Below are positions 26,879-35,129 of a DNA stretch of 64,000 bases, one piece after another. The translations under genes and the position numbers were made by a program. Below the pieces are notes generated by a model. That model was not told the DNA's origin and ran no database searches. It was given only the letters and a program-made list of their open reading frames with translations. The stretch is from Bacillus massilinigeriensis (lineage in GTDB: Bacteria > Bacillota > Bacilli > Bacillales > Cytobacillaceae), in contig NZ_LT630004.1 of the NCBI RefSeq assembly GCF_900111815.1, forward strand, positions 2,694,565 to 2,758,564. The letters run 5' to 3'. Position 1 is the first letter of the stretch. Every line of letters starts with the position of its first letter.

Positions 26879-28489
26879 TTAACGAAGAAGTTGTAGAACA
26901 CCTTGTGGTTGTTGGTTCGCTTGAGCCAACATTGCTTGTGCTGCTTGAGACAGAATAGAATTTTTAGTTTGGTTCATCATTTCTTTCGCCATATCAACGT
27001 CACGGATACGAGATTCAGCTGAAGTTAAGTTTTCTTCTGAGATAGCCGAAACAGCTATCGCTTTCTCTAGACGGTTTTGATAGGCACCTAGACGTGAGCG
27101 TTCAGAAGATACGTATCTAATCGCTCCATCAAATATAGATATGTTGTCATCTGTTTTACTTAAAATATTTACATTATTAATTCCTAGTGATTCACTTGTA
27201 ACATTAACCAATTCAATATTTATACCTGGACCACCTCGCAATGAAGATACTCCCGCACTAAAAGTTGGCCACTTTTCTACAAAAGCTGTTAAAGGGTTCT
27301 CTAAATCTAAATTTACGGTGTCTGGAACGGTTGTATTATCATCACCGCCACCGATAGCTCCGGTGTCAGCATCACTTAAATCTATATTAGAGTTAACAAT
27401 TGTCGCATTTGCCTTGAAGTCAGAAAGAAAACCTGCTTCATCATAACCTAATAAATCCGTTAAAGCTTGGTCTAGAGTCTTTTCTGCTCCACCAATTTTA
27501 ATCTCGTCAAACAAAGTTTTAATTCCCCCGGTTAATTGCGCATCCAGGTATTTTACTGCAGCATACGCAGCAGAATAATCCGCACTTGAACTGTCCCATG
27601 TATCTATCTCGTTCTTTAGAGTTGCGAAATTTGCTCCATTATTCGAGTCTGCCTTTAATCTTTCATCAGCACCAGCTATAAATTCAGCTGTACCTTCTAC
27701 AAACCATGTTGGTAGGTCTCGCATATTAGTTGTTCTGCCCATAACCGCATGTGTCATCTCATGAGCGATAATCCGATCATTTGAAATCCAAGATCCACCA
27801 CCGTTTGGCATAGAAACTGGTGAAAAGTCACTCATATCCAGAACTAATTTCTGATTAAAATATCTCCCATCAGTTCCTGTAGTATAATAAGACCCCTGTA
27901 CCCATGCCACTCTTCCGTCACCTGAATTTTGTATAAATTGGATATCAAAGGGGGCGTCATCTGTTGCTGCTTGTAAACCATAGTGAGTTGCTATTAGAGT
28001 TTCACTATTTTTCAACCAATACTTCTGTAAAGCCTCTACAGCCTTCTTCTGATCTTGACTATTAGATGAGGAAGTTACATTTAGCAAATTGATTGTGTTA
28101 AATTCGGTATTATTAGCGATCCGATCCACTTCTTTTACAACTTGATTGATTTCATGTTGGATAGACTGACGATCAATATCAGTTAGAGTGTCATTTTTCG
28201 ATTGTACTGATAGTTCTCTTCCCCGTTGCAGCAGAGAATGGATTTCTTCCATCCCCCCTTCTGCTGTTTGAAGCATCGAAATGCTGTCTTGCATATTTCT
28301 TTGCTCCTGCCCTAAACCTCTAATCTGTGCCCTTATTTTTTCAGAAATTGCTATCCCTGCCGCATCATCACCCGCTCTATTGATACGCAAACCACTAGAC
28401 AACTTCTCAGAAGACTTCATTATCTGATTTGAAGCTTGTGAAAGGCGACCATAGGTGTTCAAGGCAGCAATATTATGATTAATCTGCAT
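26879..28489 (-). CDS. Flagellin with inserted zinc metallopeptidase domain (flagellinolysin type)
   Basis: The N terminus (MQINHNIAALNTYGRLSQ to about residue 140) and C terminus (SAESRIRDVDMAKEMMNQ to the end) are regular flagellin D0/D1 helices. Between them, at about 150-370, lies a gluzincin-like domain: HEMTH (codons at 27749-27763) and, 18 residues on, WFVEGTAEF, whose first Glu is the probable third zinc ligand. Downstream is a helix SAAYAAVKYL typical of peptidase MA-like enzymes. The architecture is that of flagellinolysin described from Clostridium haemolyticum, a filament protein with proteolytic activity. The start at 28489 follows GGAGGTTGG; the frame is also open 5 codons upstream. 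Gene lies 81 bp behind hag with a terminator in between and no sigma-D box of its own. Substrate is unknown. Confidence 0.93.
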   Translation of the reverse strand: MQINHNIAALNTYGRLSQASNQIMKSSEKLSSGLRINRAGDDAAGIAISEKIRAQIRGLGQEQRNMQDSISMLQTAEGGMEEIHSLLQRGRELSVQSKNDTLTDIDRQSIQHEINQVVKEVDRIANNTEFNTINLLNVTSSSNSQDQKKAVEALQKYWLKNSETLIATHYGLQAATDDAPFDIQFIQNSGDGRVAWVQGSYYTTGTDGRYFNQKLVLDMSDFSPVSMPNGGGSWISNDRIIAHEMTHAVMGRTTNMRDLPTWFVEGTAEFIAGADERLKADSNNGANFATLKNEIDTWDSSSADYSAAYAAVKYLDAQLTGGIKTLFDEIKIGGAEKTLDQALTDLLGYDEAGFLSDFKANATIVNSNIDLSDADTGAIGGGDDNTTVPDTVNLDLENPLTAFVEKWPTFSAGVSSLRGGPGINIELVNVTSESLGINNVNILSKTDDNISIFDGAIRYVSSERSRLGAYQNRLEKAIAVSAISEENLTSAESRIRDVDMAKEMMNQTKNSILSQAAQAMLAQANQQPQGVLQLLR

Positions 28490-28519
28490 TCCACCAACCT
28501 CCAAATTTAAATATTATTT

Positions 28520-28555
28520 AAGAAAGAGACCTTAGAAGTCTAAGGTCTCTTTCTT
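28520..28555 (-). terminator. Hairpin between the two flagellin genes
   Basis: AAGAAAGAGACCTTAGA, 2-nt loop, and its complement form a 17-bp stem with a TTTCTTAAAT tail on the minus strand. It should stop most hag transcripts before the peptidase flagellin; the weak T-run may allow some read-through. Confidence 0.85.
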
Positions 28556-28569
28556 AAAAGCTACTAAAA

Positions 28570-29808
28570 TTAACGAAGTAATTGAAGTACTCCTTGAGGT
28601 TGTTGGTTAGCTTGAGCAAGCATAGCTTGAGCAGCTTGAGAAAGAATAGAATTTTTAGTTTGGTTCATCATTTCTTTCGCCATGTCAACATCACGGATAC
28701 GAGATTCCGCAGCAGTTAGGTTTTCAGAAGATGTGTTTAAGTTATTGATTGTGTGCTCTAAACGGTTTTGTGTAGCACCTAACTTAGAACGTTCCGCGGA
28801 AACTTTTTGAATAGCCTGATCTAATACTTTAATTGCAGTACCGGCTTGAGATTTTGATCCAACTTGTAAATCTCTTACTCCTAATGTATTTGCTCTCATA
28901 TCACTTATTGACAGATTAAGAGTTTGTCCTTGATTTGAACCAATTTGGAAATCCGCACTTCCATCTGCACGTTTGTCTTTAGCTTCTGTTGTAGTTGTGA
29001 AATTTGACAATGCATTGGATGCAGCTTCTTTTCTTGTTCCATCTGCACTAGTAACCTGGATAGATAGACCATTTATTTGACCTGCAGTTCCAGCAGTTGC
29101 AGAAGTTACAACCATTTTTCCTGCTGCAGTTGCTACAGAATCCACTGACGCATCTGCTGCAATTTTATCAGTTACGTCACTTAAAGCTTCAGTTAAGGCA
29201 CCAACTGTGTGTTCTACAGTCTTCTGAGTGCCATTTACTGACCAAGTAATTGTAAATTTATCACCAACCGCTAGCTGTAAGTTATTTCCGTTGGCATCAA
29301 GAAGTCCACTTAACTGTGTATCATCTGCCATTGTACTTTCTAAAGCACCTGTAAGAGCATGGGTTGTTGCAGCGCTTACCCCTGCACCCATATCACCGTT
29401 AATTAATTTCTTTGTATTGAATTCAGTTTGTTCACCAATTCGTTGAATTTCTTCACCCAATTGTTTTACTTCGTCTTGTATATTCTTACGGTCTTCTGCT
29501 GTATTCGTATCATTTGAGGATTGAACTGCTAATTCACGCATACGTTGAAGTATGGAATGGGATTCATTTAATGCACCTTCAGCGGTTTGAATTAAAGAAA
29601 TACCATCTTGAGCATTTTTTGATGCCATATCCAACCCACGAATTTGTCCACGCATTTTTTCAGAGATTGCAAGACCAGCTGCATCATCTCCAGCTTTGTT
29701 AATACGAAGACCTGAAGCTAATTTCTCCATTGATTTAGATTGTGCATTTGCTGCACTGTTCAATTGGCGGTGTGTGTTAAGTGCTGCGATGTTATGGTTG
29801 ATTCTCAT
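28570..29808 (-). CDS. hag: Flagellin (major filament subunit)
   Basis: Conserved N-terminal (MRINHNIAALNTHRQLN, KLASGLRINKAGDDAAG) and C-terminal coiled-coil domains polymerise the filament. The middle (about 150-350) is a beta-rich, Thr/Ser/Ala-rich variable region without enzyme motifs. The start at 29808 has AAGGAGGAAAC. The last 50 residues are essentially identical to those of the neighbouring peptidase flagellin, so the two can co-assemble. Expression should follow the sigma-D promoter, and translation CsrA/FliW, whose genes are immediately upstream. Confidence 0.97.
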   Translation of the reverse strand: MRINHNIAALNTHRQLNSAANAQSKSMEKLASGLRINKAGDDAAGLAISEKMRGQIRGLDMASKNAQDGISLIQTAEGALNESHSILQRMRELAVQSSNDTNTAEDRKNIQDEVKQLGEEIQRIGEQTEFNTKKLINGDMGAGVSAATTHALTGALESTMADDTQLSGLLDANGNNLQLAVGDKFTITWSVNGTQKTVEHTVGALTEALSDVTDKIAADASVDSVATAAGKMVVTSATAGTAGQINGLSIQVTSADGTRKEAASNALSNFTTTTEAKDKRADGSADFQIGSNQGQTLNLSISDMRANTLGVRDLQVGSKSQAGTAIKVLDQAIQKVSAERSKLGATQNRLEHTINNLNTSSENLTAAESRIRDVDMAKEMMNQTKNSILSQAAQAMLAQANQQPQGVLQLLR

Positions 29809-29890
29809 TTTTGTTTCCTCCTTGAATTGGGTTGTCCACATCCGTGTAGACATTTGTTTTTGCTCGGGGAGCCGGTCGGCCGTCCCTGCT
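29809..29890 (-). promoter_or_regulatory. hag leader with GC-rich hairpin and GGA motifs (putative CsrA target)
   Basis: Between promoter and start the leader has a GC-rich hairpin candidate (AGGGACGGCCGACCGGCTCCCC) and two GGA motifs: AGGGACG and the ribosome site AAGGAGG itself. In B. subtilis CsrA binds the hag leader over the ribosome site and blocks translation until FliW sequesters it. The direct evidence here is only motif and adjacency to csrA-fliW. Confidence 0.55.
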
Positions 29891-29906
29891 CGCCCTTACA
29901 ATTGTT

Positions 29907-29933
29907 TTATCGTCTTTTTGGAGGATTGTTTTA
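29907..29933 (-). promoter_or_regulatory. Sigma-D-type promoter of hag
   Basis: TAAA (29930-29933), 15 nt, GACGATAA (29907-29914) on the minus strand. It matches TAAA-N15-GCCGATAT at all -35 positions and six of eight -10 positions, about 100 nt before the start codon. Confidence 0.75.
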
Positions 29934-29955
29934 TAGTTTTATTCAATTTTTTCTT

Positions 29956-30174
29956 TTATTTCTTTTTAAGGAATCCCAGCATAGCGCCGATATCTTTAGA
30001 TGCGTGCTGGTTTTCCTTTGTGATCTGGTCATAGATTTCCTTGCGGTATACTTCAACATGATTGGGAGCCTTGATGCCGATCTTGACTTGGTCGTTTTTC
30101 GAAGCGACGATGGTGATTTCGATGTCATCGCCGATTCTGATGCTTTCGCCGTTTTTTCGCGTTAGTACAAGCAT
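29956..30174 (-). CDS. csrA: Carbon storage/flagellin translation regulator CsrA
   Basis: RNA-binding repressor. The start at 30174 ([20 protein letters not shown]) is the universal family start; the upstream frame is spurious. The [18 protein letters not shown] segment forms the RNA-binding strand and helix. It represses hag translation and is itself antagonised by FliW, encoded 4 bp upstream. The coding end lies about 23 bp from the hag promoter. Confidence 0.97.
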   Translation of the reverse strand: MLVLTRKNGESIRIGDDIEITIVASKNDQVKIGIKAPNHVEVYRKEIYDQITKENQHASKDIGAMLGFLKKK

Positions 30175-30178
30175 GACC

Positions 30179-30613
30179 TCACCCCTTTGCGCTTTCAAAA
30201 ATAGGATGCTTCGTCGCATAAGTGCTATCATGAATAATAACCTGCTTCGCCTTCAGGCTTTGGCGGTTCAGAATGATTGGAGCCTGGAGATTTGCTGTTG
30301 TATTAACAAACGGGTCTTCCACTGTCAGAATGGAGTACACCTCAACATCCTTTTCTGTCTCTATACCCAGTTCGCCCACCGAAACTTCATCTAGTTTGAA
30401 ATCGTACTCCTTGAAAAAATGGAAAGGGCTGCTGACGATAAAGGCAAGCTCAGGTGTCTCTATTGATTGCATTGCAAAAAAGATATTTTCCTCGGAAAGC
30501 GGCAGAAGGGTAAACTTCTTTTCATCCGGAAATCCGGGAATGCCTTTTTCAAATTCGATTACTTCGCTGATTTCCGTCTCGCCGTGGTATTTTGTCAGGA
30601 TTCTCATTTTCAT
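30179..30613 (-). CDS. fliW: Flagellar assembly factor FliW
   Basis: Binds either flagellin or CsrA and so couples flagellin pool size to hag translation. The family core is [30 protein letters not shown]. Ribosome site AAAGGA serves ATG 30613 or, with better spacing, ATG 30607; the longer upstream frame would overlap yviE and is unlikely. Confidence 0.96.
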   Translation of the reverse strand: MKMRILTKYHGETEISEVIEFEKGIPGFPDEKKFTLLPLSEENIFFAMQSIETPELAFIVSSPFHFFKEYDFKLDEVSVGELGIETEKDVEVYSILTVEDPFVNTTANLQAPIILNRQSLKAKQVIIHDSTYATKHPIFESAKG

Positions 30614-30620
30614 CAGTCCT

Positions 30621-31211
30621 TTAAATGGATTGTTCATAGTTGATTCCCACAAACTTCAGATTCTCAAAATCAATTTTTAATGAAGGGTAGTTTTTTAAGG
30701 AAACTTCTGCTTTGCCTGGCGTATAGCTTACACTTGGTTTATTCGCTGTGATGGATATGATCGGCTTATTGGCTTTTGCCCGGATCTCTACCTTTCCGGG
30801 GTTGTAATCTATTTTGACACTGCCATGCGACGGAATCCACCCGATATTAAAATCATACATCGGCGTCTCACTGTTTCGCTTTGCCTGCTCAGCAATAGCG
30901 TTGCCACCGTTCTCTATCATCATAAGCTCATCACCATCCTGGGAACGGCGTGCGATACCTGACAGCAAGTCCTCGTATCCAAGTTGGGCAAATTCTTCTT
31001 TCCTTCTTTTTATAGTCTTCAAATCCATGTCTGCTCGCGCCTGTGTCTGGTCGATCGTCAGCCTTGATGGCGTATGCTCTATTTCTACTTCTGCCGGTGG
31101 CTGCTCGATGCTCACCTCCGCCTTCGGCTGCTCGATTTCCAGCTCGCCACGGGTTGTGGCAATCTGGGTTTGCGCGAAGGTTGATTCCATCCTTATTTGC
31201 GGTAGCTGCAT
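30621..31211 (-). CDS. yviE: YviE-like flagellar operon protein (DUF6470)
   Basis: A 196-residue protein of unknown function found between flgL and fliW in Bacillus. Conserved features are an N-terminal IxQPxAEVxIEQPPAEVEIEH-type alternating repeat, LGYEDLLSGIARRSQDGDELM in the middle, and a C-terminal YTPGKAEVSLKNYPSLKID. The repeated beta-strand pattern suggests a structural role; no enzyme motif is visible. Confidence 0.85.
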   Translation of the reverse strand: MQLPQIRMESTFAQTQIATTRGELEIEQPKAEVSIEQPPAEVEIEHTPSRLTIDQTQARADMDLKTIKRRKEEFAQLGYEDLLSGIARRSQDGDELMMIENGGNAIAEQAKRNSETPMYDFNIGWIPSHGSVKIDYNPGKVEIRAKANKPIISITANKPSVSYTPGKAEVSLKNYPSLKIDFENLKFVGINYEQSI

Positions 31212-31224
31212 AACAATACCTCCT

Positions 31225-31257
31225 AAGAAAAAAAGCTACTCCCAAAGGAAATAGCTT
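31225..31257 (-). terminator. Hairpin between flgL and yviE
   Basis: Starts at the flgL stop codon on the minus strand: AAGCTA, 13-nt loop, TAGCTT followed by five more T. It may trim expression of yviE-fliW-csrA relative to flgL. Confidence 0.7.
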
Positions 31258-32173
31258 ATCGTAAAAAGTCAAGAAGCGATGGCTGGATAATGCGTGCACC
31301 AACGCCGAGGGCAGCACGGTGAATGGTTTCCTGTACTTTCAAATCGACGATTGCTCTCTCGAGATCCACGTCTTCATTATCTGATAGAACTCTGTTTGCA
31401 ATCACTTCCTGCTGGGCAATCCGCTCATCAATCATTTCGAGGCGGTTATAACGAGCACCTAGCTCAGAACGCTCGGCAGAAAGGCTGTCCATCGACTTAT
31501 CCAAATCCTTCAGCAAGTCGTCCATATTCAGCGTCGCTGGATCAAACTTTTGCGCCGCTTCGCTGTCAGGGTCCATCGCTGCTTGCAGCTTTGTTAACGT
31601 ATCAAACAGTTCCTGGCCAAACACGTTTGAAGGATTGATGTTCGCCTTCATGGAAACACCACGCGAAACTTCCACATTGTAGTTTTGAATATTAGAGTCC
31701 TTAAGATTCGCCGCCACTTGTGGAGGCGTACCTTCCGTCACAGGCGGATTGTTCGTATCGGTTCCGTGAAAAATATAACGACCTGCTACCTGCGTATTCG
31801 CAATGGAGACGATATCGTGTTGAATCTGTTCAATTTCGCGCGCAACTGCTTTTCTATCTTCGGGGCTTAACGTACCGGTTTTTGCTTGAATAGTGAGTTC
31901 CCTTACGCGCTGCAAGCCCGTATTCGTCTGCTCAACACCCGCCTCGGAATTTTCCATCCAAAGATAAAGCTCAGAAAGGTTGCGTTTGAACTGCTCCACT
32001 TCAGACAAGTTGGAACGGTAGAACATCCCTTTCATTGCCACAACCGGATCATCAGATGGTCTAGTAATTTTTTTGCCTGTATTAATTTGGGTTTGGTATT
32101 TATCCATTCTGCGGTAGCTTTCACTCAAATTCCTCAGCGAGTTATTTGCTACCATCGATTGTGTGATCCTCAT
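31256..32173 (-). CDS. flgL: Hook-filament junction protein FlgL (HAP3)
   Basis: A 305-residue flagellin-like junction protein that links FlgK to the filament. The N terminus MRITQSMVANNSLRNLSESYRRM and the C-terminal AIVDLKVQETIHRAALGVGARI are typical. Lies 10 bp behind flgK. Confidence 0.96.
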   Translation of the reverse strand: MRITQSMVANNSLRNLSESYRRMDKYQTQINTGKKITRPSDDPVVAMKGMFYRSNLSEVEQFKRNLSELYLWMENSEAGVEQTNTGLQRVRELTIQAKTGTLSPEDRKAVAREIEQIQHDIVSIANTQVAGRYIFHGTDTNNPPVTEGTPPQVAANLKDSNIQNYNVEVSRGVSMKANINPSNVFGQELFDTLTKLQAAMDPDSEAAQKFDPATLNMDDLLKDLDKSMDSLSAERSELGARYNRLEMIDERIAQQEVIANRVLSDNEDVDLERAIVDLKVQETIHRAALGVGARIIQPSLLDFLR

Positions 32174-32183
32174 CGCACATCAC

Positions 32184-33704
32184 CTATCTTCCTCCGGTTC
32201 CCATGCCGTTGATGATTTTATCTAGAAGCTCGTCCGTCAGGGAAATCATCCTGGCGGAAGCATTGTAGGCATGCTGGAACTGGATCATATTCGACATTTC
32301 TTCATCAAGTGAAACAGCGCTGACAGATTGGCGGCGGTTTTCAACCGCTCCCATGAGAGAGCCGCTGTTATAGGATAGCCTTTCAGCTTGCTGTGAAAGT
32401 ACGGCCATTTCACCTATCACGCCTTCGTAATAATTTCGGAAGTTGGCTTTGCCTTCACTTCCTCCGCTATACGCATATTGGTTGTTGATAACGTTTGCCA
32501 AGTCAAGAACTCCCTGGGAATCTCCAAGATAAGGATTGGCAGGTGCGGCAGTGGCAATATTATCGATATTCTCAAGGATTTCCTTCGCAACAGCCATTCT
32601 CCCAGCGTAGCCCTTGCGGTCACCGCTTACATTAAAGAATGGGATAGCTTTTTCTCCGTTGGCGATTTCATTCGGGCTCAAGTTGGCTTCATGCACCTTG
32701 TTGAACTCTGTTGCAAACGTATATGCTAGGTTGTCCAATTCTTCTAGCATTTTCGGATAGACGCCTTCGACTTTACCGTTGCTATCATAACCGAAAGAAT
32801 CGATAAGCGCCTTCAGCTTGCCCTGGGATTTCGTGAAATCAATGCTTGTATTACCTACCATCACAGACTTAACAGAGCCATCCACTCCTGAAAAATCAGC
32901 GGAAAATTTATTTATTTCACCACCATTAACCATTTCAGCAAGCTTTCCGCCATTGTCATCGACTAGCGAGATGGTTGCCTGGCCTTCCGCTAGTGCACTC
33001 GGACTTCCGTCAGGCTCCGTATATTCCACCTTGATATTGGCAAAGGTTGAAAGCTCGTCAATCAAGCGGCTGCGCTCATCATAGAGGTCGTTTGGAAGGT
33101 ATCCGTGCGGTTCTACTTCACCGATTTGCTTGTTCACTTGACTGATTTGATAAAGAATGGAGTTTAATTTGCTCTCTGTTACCCCAATTTCATTTTTTAA
33201 ATCGGTTTGAATGGAAGTGAGCGATTGGTTAAGGTATTGGAATGTCTCAGATAGCGCAATACCGCGCTGGCGCACAACAGAACGGGCACCGGGGTTTTGC
33301 GGATTGACGGCAAGATCCTGAAGTCCTTGCCAAAATTCGTTCATTGTCTCAGAAAGTCCTGTATCGGAAGGTTCGTGCATAACTTCTTCGAGCTTTTGCA
33401 GAGAATCTGCACGGGCTTGCCAATAACCGAACTTATTGCTTTCGCTTCGAAATTGCACATCAAGGAATCCTTCCCTGACACGTTCGATCGAGCCTGCTTC
33501 AACGCCAGTACCGAATTGCCCTGGCATTTGCGGCCTGTTCATGGATGCTGCTGGATAGGGGCTTGTCTGGACAAAATTGACTCTTTGACGAGTATAGCCT
33601 GGTGTGTTAGCGTTTGCGATATTATGCCCGGTTGTATGAAGTGCACTTTGCTGGGTAAACATCCCGCGGCGCGCTGTTTCAAGACCCATAAAGGTTGAAC
33701 GCAT
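32184..33704 (-). CDS. flgK: Hook-filament junction protein FlgK (HAP1)
   Basis: A 506-residue junction protein between hook and filament. The N-terminal rod/hook motif STFMGLETARRGMFTQQSALHTTGHNIANANTPGYTRQ and C-terminal SVSLDEEMSNMIQFQHAYNASARMI are diagnostic. Ribosome site TTGGAGGAAC. Lies 26 bp behind flgN. Confidence 0.97.
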   Translation of the reverse strand: MRSTFMGLETARRGMFTQQSALHTTGHNIANANTPGYTRQRVNFVQTSPYPAASMNRPQMPGQFGTGVEAGSIERVREGFLDVQFRSESNKFGYWQARADSLQKLEEVMHEPSDTGLSETMNEFWQGLQDLAVNPQNPGARSVVRQRGIALSETFQYLNQSLTSIQTDLKNEIGVTESKLNSILYQISQVNKQIGEVEPHGYLPNDLYDERSRLIDELSTFANIKVEYTEPDGSPSALAEGQATISLVDDNGGKLAEMVNGGEINKFSADFSGVDGSVKSVMVGNTSIDFTKSQGKLKALIDSFGYDSNGKVEGVYPKMLEELDNLAYTFATEFNKVHEANLSPNEIANGEKAIPFFNVSGDRKGYAGRMAVAKEILENIDNIATAAPANPYLGDSQGVLDLANVINNQYAYSGGSEGKANFRNYYEGVIGEMAVLSQQAERLSYNSGSLMGAVENRRQSVSAVSLDEEMSNMIQFQHAYNASARMISLTDELLDKIINGMGTGGR

Positions 33705-33730
33705 AATCGTTCCTCCAATGATGTTGTTTT

Positions 33731-34204
33731 TTATGCTTTTCCGTTGAAGAGTCCCTGTCCTGCTTCATTAGTCTTTCTTTTCTGAGGACCGTAATTATAG
33801 TTTTCCTGTTGGGGCATGACAAGGTTTCTGGAAAAACTGATAAATTGCAGCGATTGGTGAATCAGCTGCTGGTTTAAGAGGTTATTCTCTTTTATGTTGT
33901 CTATTACTGTAAGAAGGCTTTCCTTTAACTCAAGAAGGCGGGACTTCTCATCGTCTTCCGCCTTTTCCGCTGCCATGGATAGCGTTGCATTGTTTATACC
34001 AGGGAATAAGGACGCGGAAACCTTCTCCCTTTCTTTATCAAGTTTTTCGATTGCGGATATATGGGCTTGTTCTTTTTTTATTATGTCATTCAGGGATTCT
34101 ATATCCCCTTTTTTCACGATTGCGGTTTTCCTTACCGTTAGCTCTTGCAAACTCTGATGCAGCTTTAAAAGCTTTTCCATCACCGGAATAAGTTGGGCTG
34201 TCAT
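33731..34204 (-). CDS. flgN: Flagellar export chaperone FlgN
   Basis: A 157-residue helical chaperone for FlgK and FlgL. Long helices include ELTVRKTAIVKKGDIESLNDIIKKEQ and the C-terminal ENNLLNQQLIHQSLQFISF. Position between flgM and flgK matches B. subtilis yvyG. Ribosome site GGAGGG. Confidence 0.9.
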   Translation of the reverse strand: MTAQLIPVMEKLLKLHQSLQELTVRKTAIVKKGDIESLNDIIKKEQAHISAIEKLDKEREKVSASLFPGINNATLSMAAEKAEDDEKSRLLELKESLLTVIDNIKENNLLNQQLIHQSLQFISFSRNLVMPQQENYNYGPQKRKTNEAGQGLFNGKA

Positions 34205-34225
34205 AGAATCCCTCCATTACATGCA

Positions 34226-34259
34226 AAAAGAAATACTCGTCATGGAGACGAGTTTCTTT
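34226..34259 (-). terminator. Hairpin between flgM and flgN
   Basis: AAAGAAA(C/T)ACTCGT pairs across a 7-nt loop on the minus strand and ends in TTTCTTTTT. It overlaps the flgM stop region, so it should reduce read-through from flgM into flgN-flgKL. Confidence 0.75.
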
Positions 34260-34528
34260 TACTTTTTGAAAAAGAACTCAAGCATGCTTTTAGCTGTTTC
34301 CTTCGGCTCCTGTTTGTAGGTTCCGTTCTCTACCTGGTTTTTCAGCGATTCAACACGCTGAGTGCGCTCTTGCTGCACCCGGGACATTTGCTGCATTTCT
34401 TTAGCGGCAGATGAAATCTCTACTTTGTCTGCTTTTGTACGCTGATTGAATTCAGTTTTGCCCACTTTCGCCTTTTTTTGGATATAAGGGTTAATCCCTG
34501 ATGGTCCTTGATTATTATTTATTTTCAT
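34259..34528 (-). CDS. flgM: Anti-sigma-D factor FlgM
   Basis: An 89-residue FlgM. The N-terminal disordered part (MKINNNQGPSGINPYIQKKAK) serves secretion, and the C-terminal KADKVEISSAAKEMQQM region binds sigma-D. Released through the completed hook, it frees sigma-D for hag and the late genes. It has its own sigma-D-type promoter, giving the usual feedback. Confidence 0.95.
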   Translation of the reverse strand: MKINNNQGPSGINPYIQKKAKVGKTEFNQRTKADKVEISSAAKEMQQMSRVQQERTQRVESLKNQVENGTYKQEPKETAKSMLEFFFKK

Positions 34529-34569
34529 AATATAACCTCTCTTTCAACCGTACGTATCTACCACTGATT

Positions 34570-34596
34570 ATATCGGCAAATAAGGCGGAGTTGTTA
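34570..34596 (-). promoter_or_regulatory. Sigma-D-type promoter of flgM
   Basis: TAAC (34593-34596), 15 nt, GCCGATAT (34570-34577) on the minus strand: a perfect -10 and three of four -35 bases. About 40 nt before the flgM start. Confidence 0.82.
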
Positions 34597-34667
34597 ACAT
34601 AATAGACGAAAATGGAACAATTTACCCATAAACTAATCTTCTATCGTGAGTTAAGACCTGCGACTTT

Positions 34668-35072
34668 TTACAGTGATTTCTTTGAAAGGAAGGTTTGATT
34701 GCGCTGGAGCTGCTGTTTTCTCTTCTCTTCTTTGTTATAGCGTTCCAGCTCTTCCTTCAATTCTGATGTGCAGCTTGCGCAAAGCCTGCCTTCCCGGATG
34801 ATGCCCCCACATTTATCGCACGGGTACCCGAGGTTAGGAAATTGCGTCGTACGGAGTCTGCCGGCTTTCACAAATTTGAGGATAAGCGACTCTTTGACAC
34901 CAGTCGCATCGACAACCTGTGTGATGGTAGCAGCGCGATTCTCCCGCTTTCTCATATACTTAGAAACCGTATCGTACGCCCGTTCTTCTGCTTTCCAGCA
35001 TTTCTCGCAAACATCGCGAAAATTATTTTTTACAAATATCTCCCCACATCCAGGGCAATTAATGAGATTCAT
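34668..35072 (-). CDS. yvyF: YvyF-like zinc-ribbon flagellar operon protein
   Basis: Family of flagellar-operon proteins of unknown function. The start at 35072 (MNLINCPGCGEIF) has AGGGAGGG. Two Cys clusters are present, CPGCG...CEKCW at the N terminus and CDKCGG...CASC near the C terminus, with a helix-turn-helix-like ITQVVDATGVKESLILKFVKAGRL between them. That suggests nucleic-acid or protein binding, but no role has been assigned to my knowledge. Confidence 0.85.
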   Translation of the reverse strand: MNLINCPGCGEIFVKNNFRDVCEKCWKAEERAYDTVSKYMRKRENRAATITQVVDATGVKESLILKFVKAGRLRTTQFPNLGYPCDKCGGIIREGRLCASCTSELKEELERYNKEEKRKQQLQRNQTFLSKKSL

Positions 35073-35129
35073 AACGAACCCTCCCTTCTGCGCTTCACCG
35101 CATGACCTTCGCACCCAGCCACCGCACCT

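Noticed and set aside
26879-28489. Peptidase flagellin as an assembly chimera
   Set aside because: The reading frame is continuous, both flagellin ends are complete, and the domain order equals that of described flagellinolysins.
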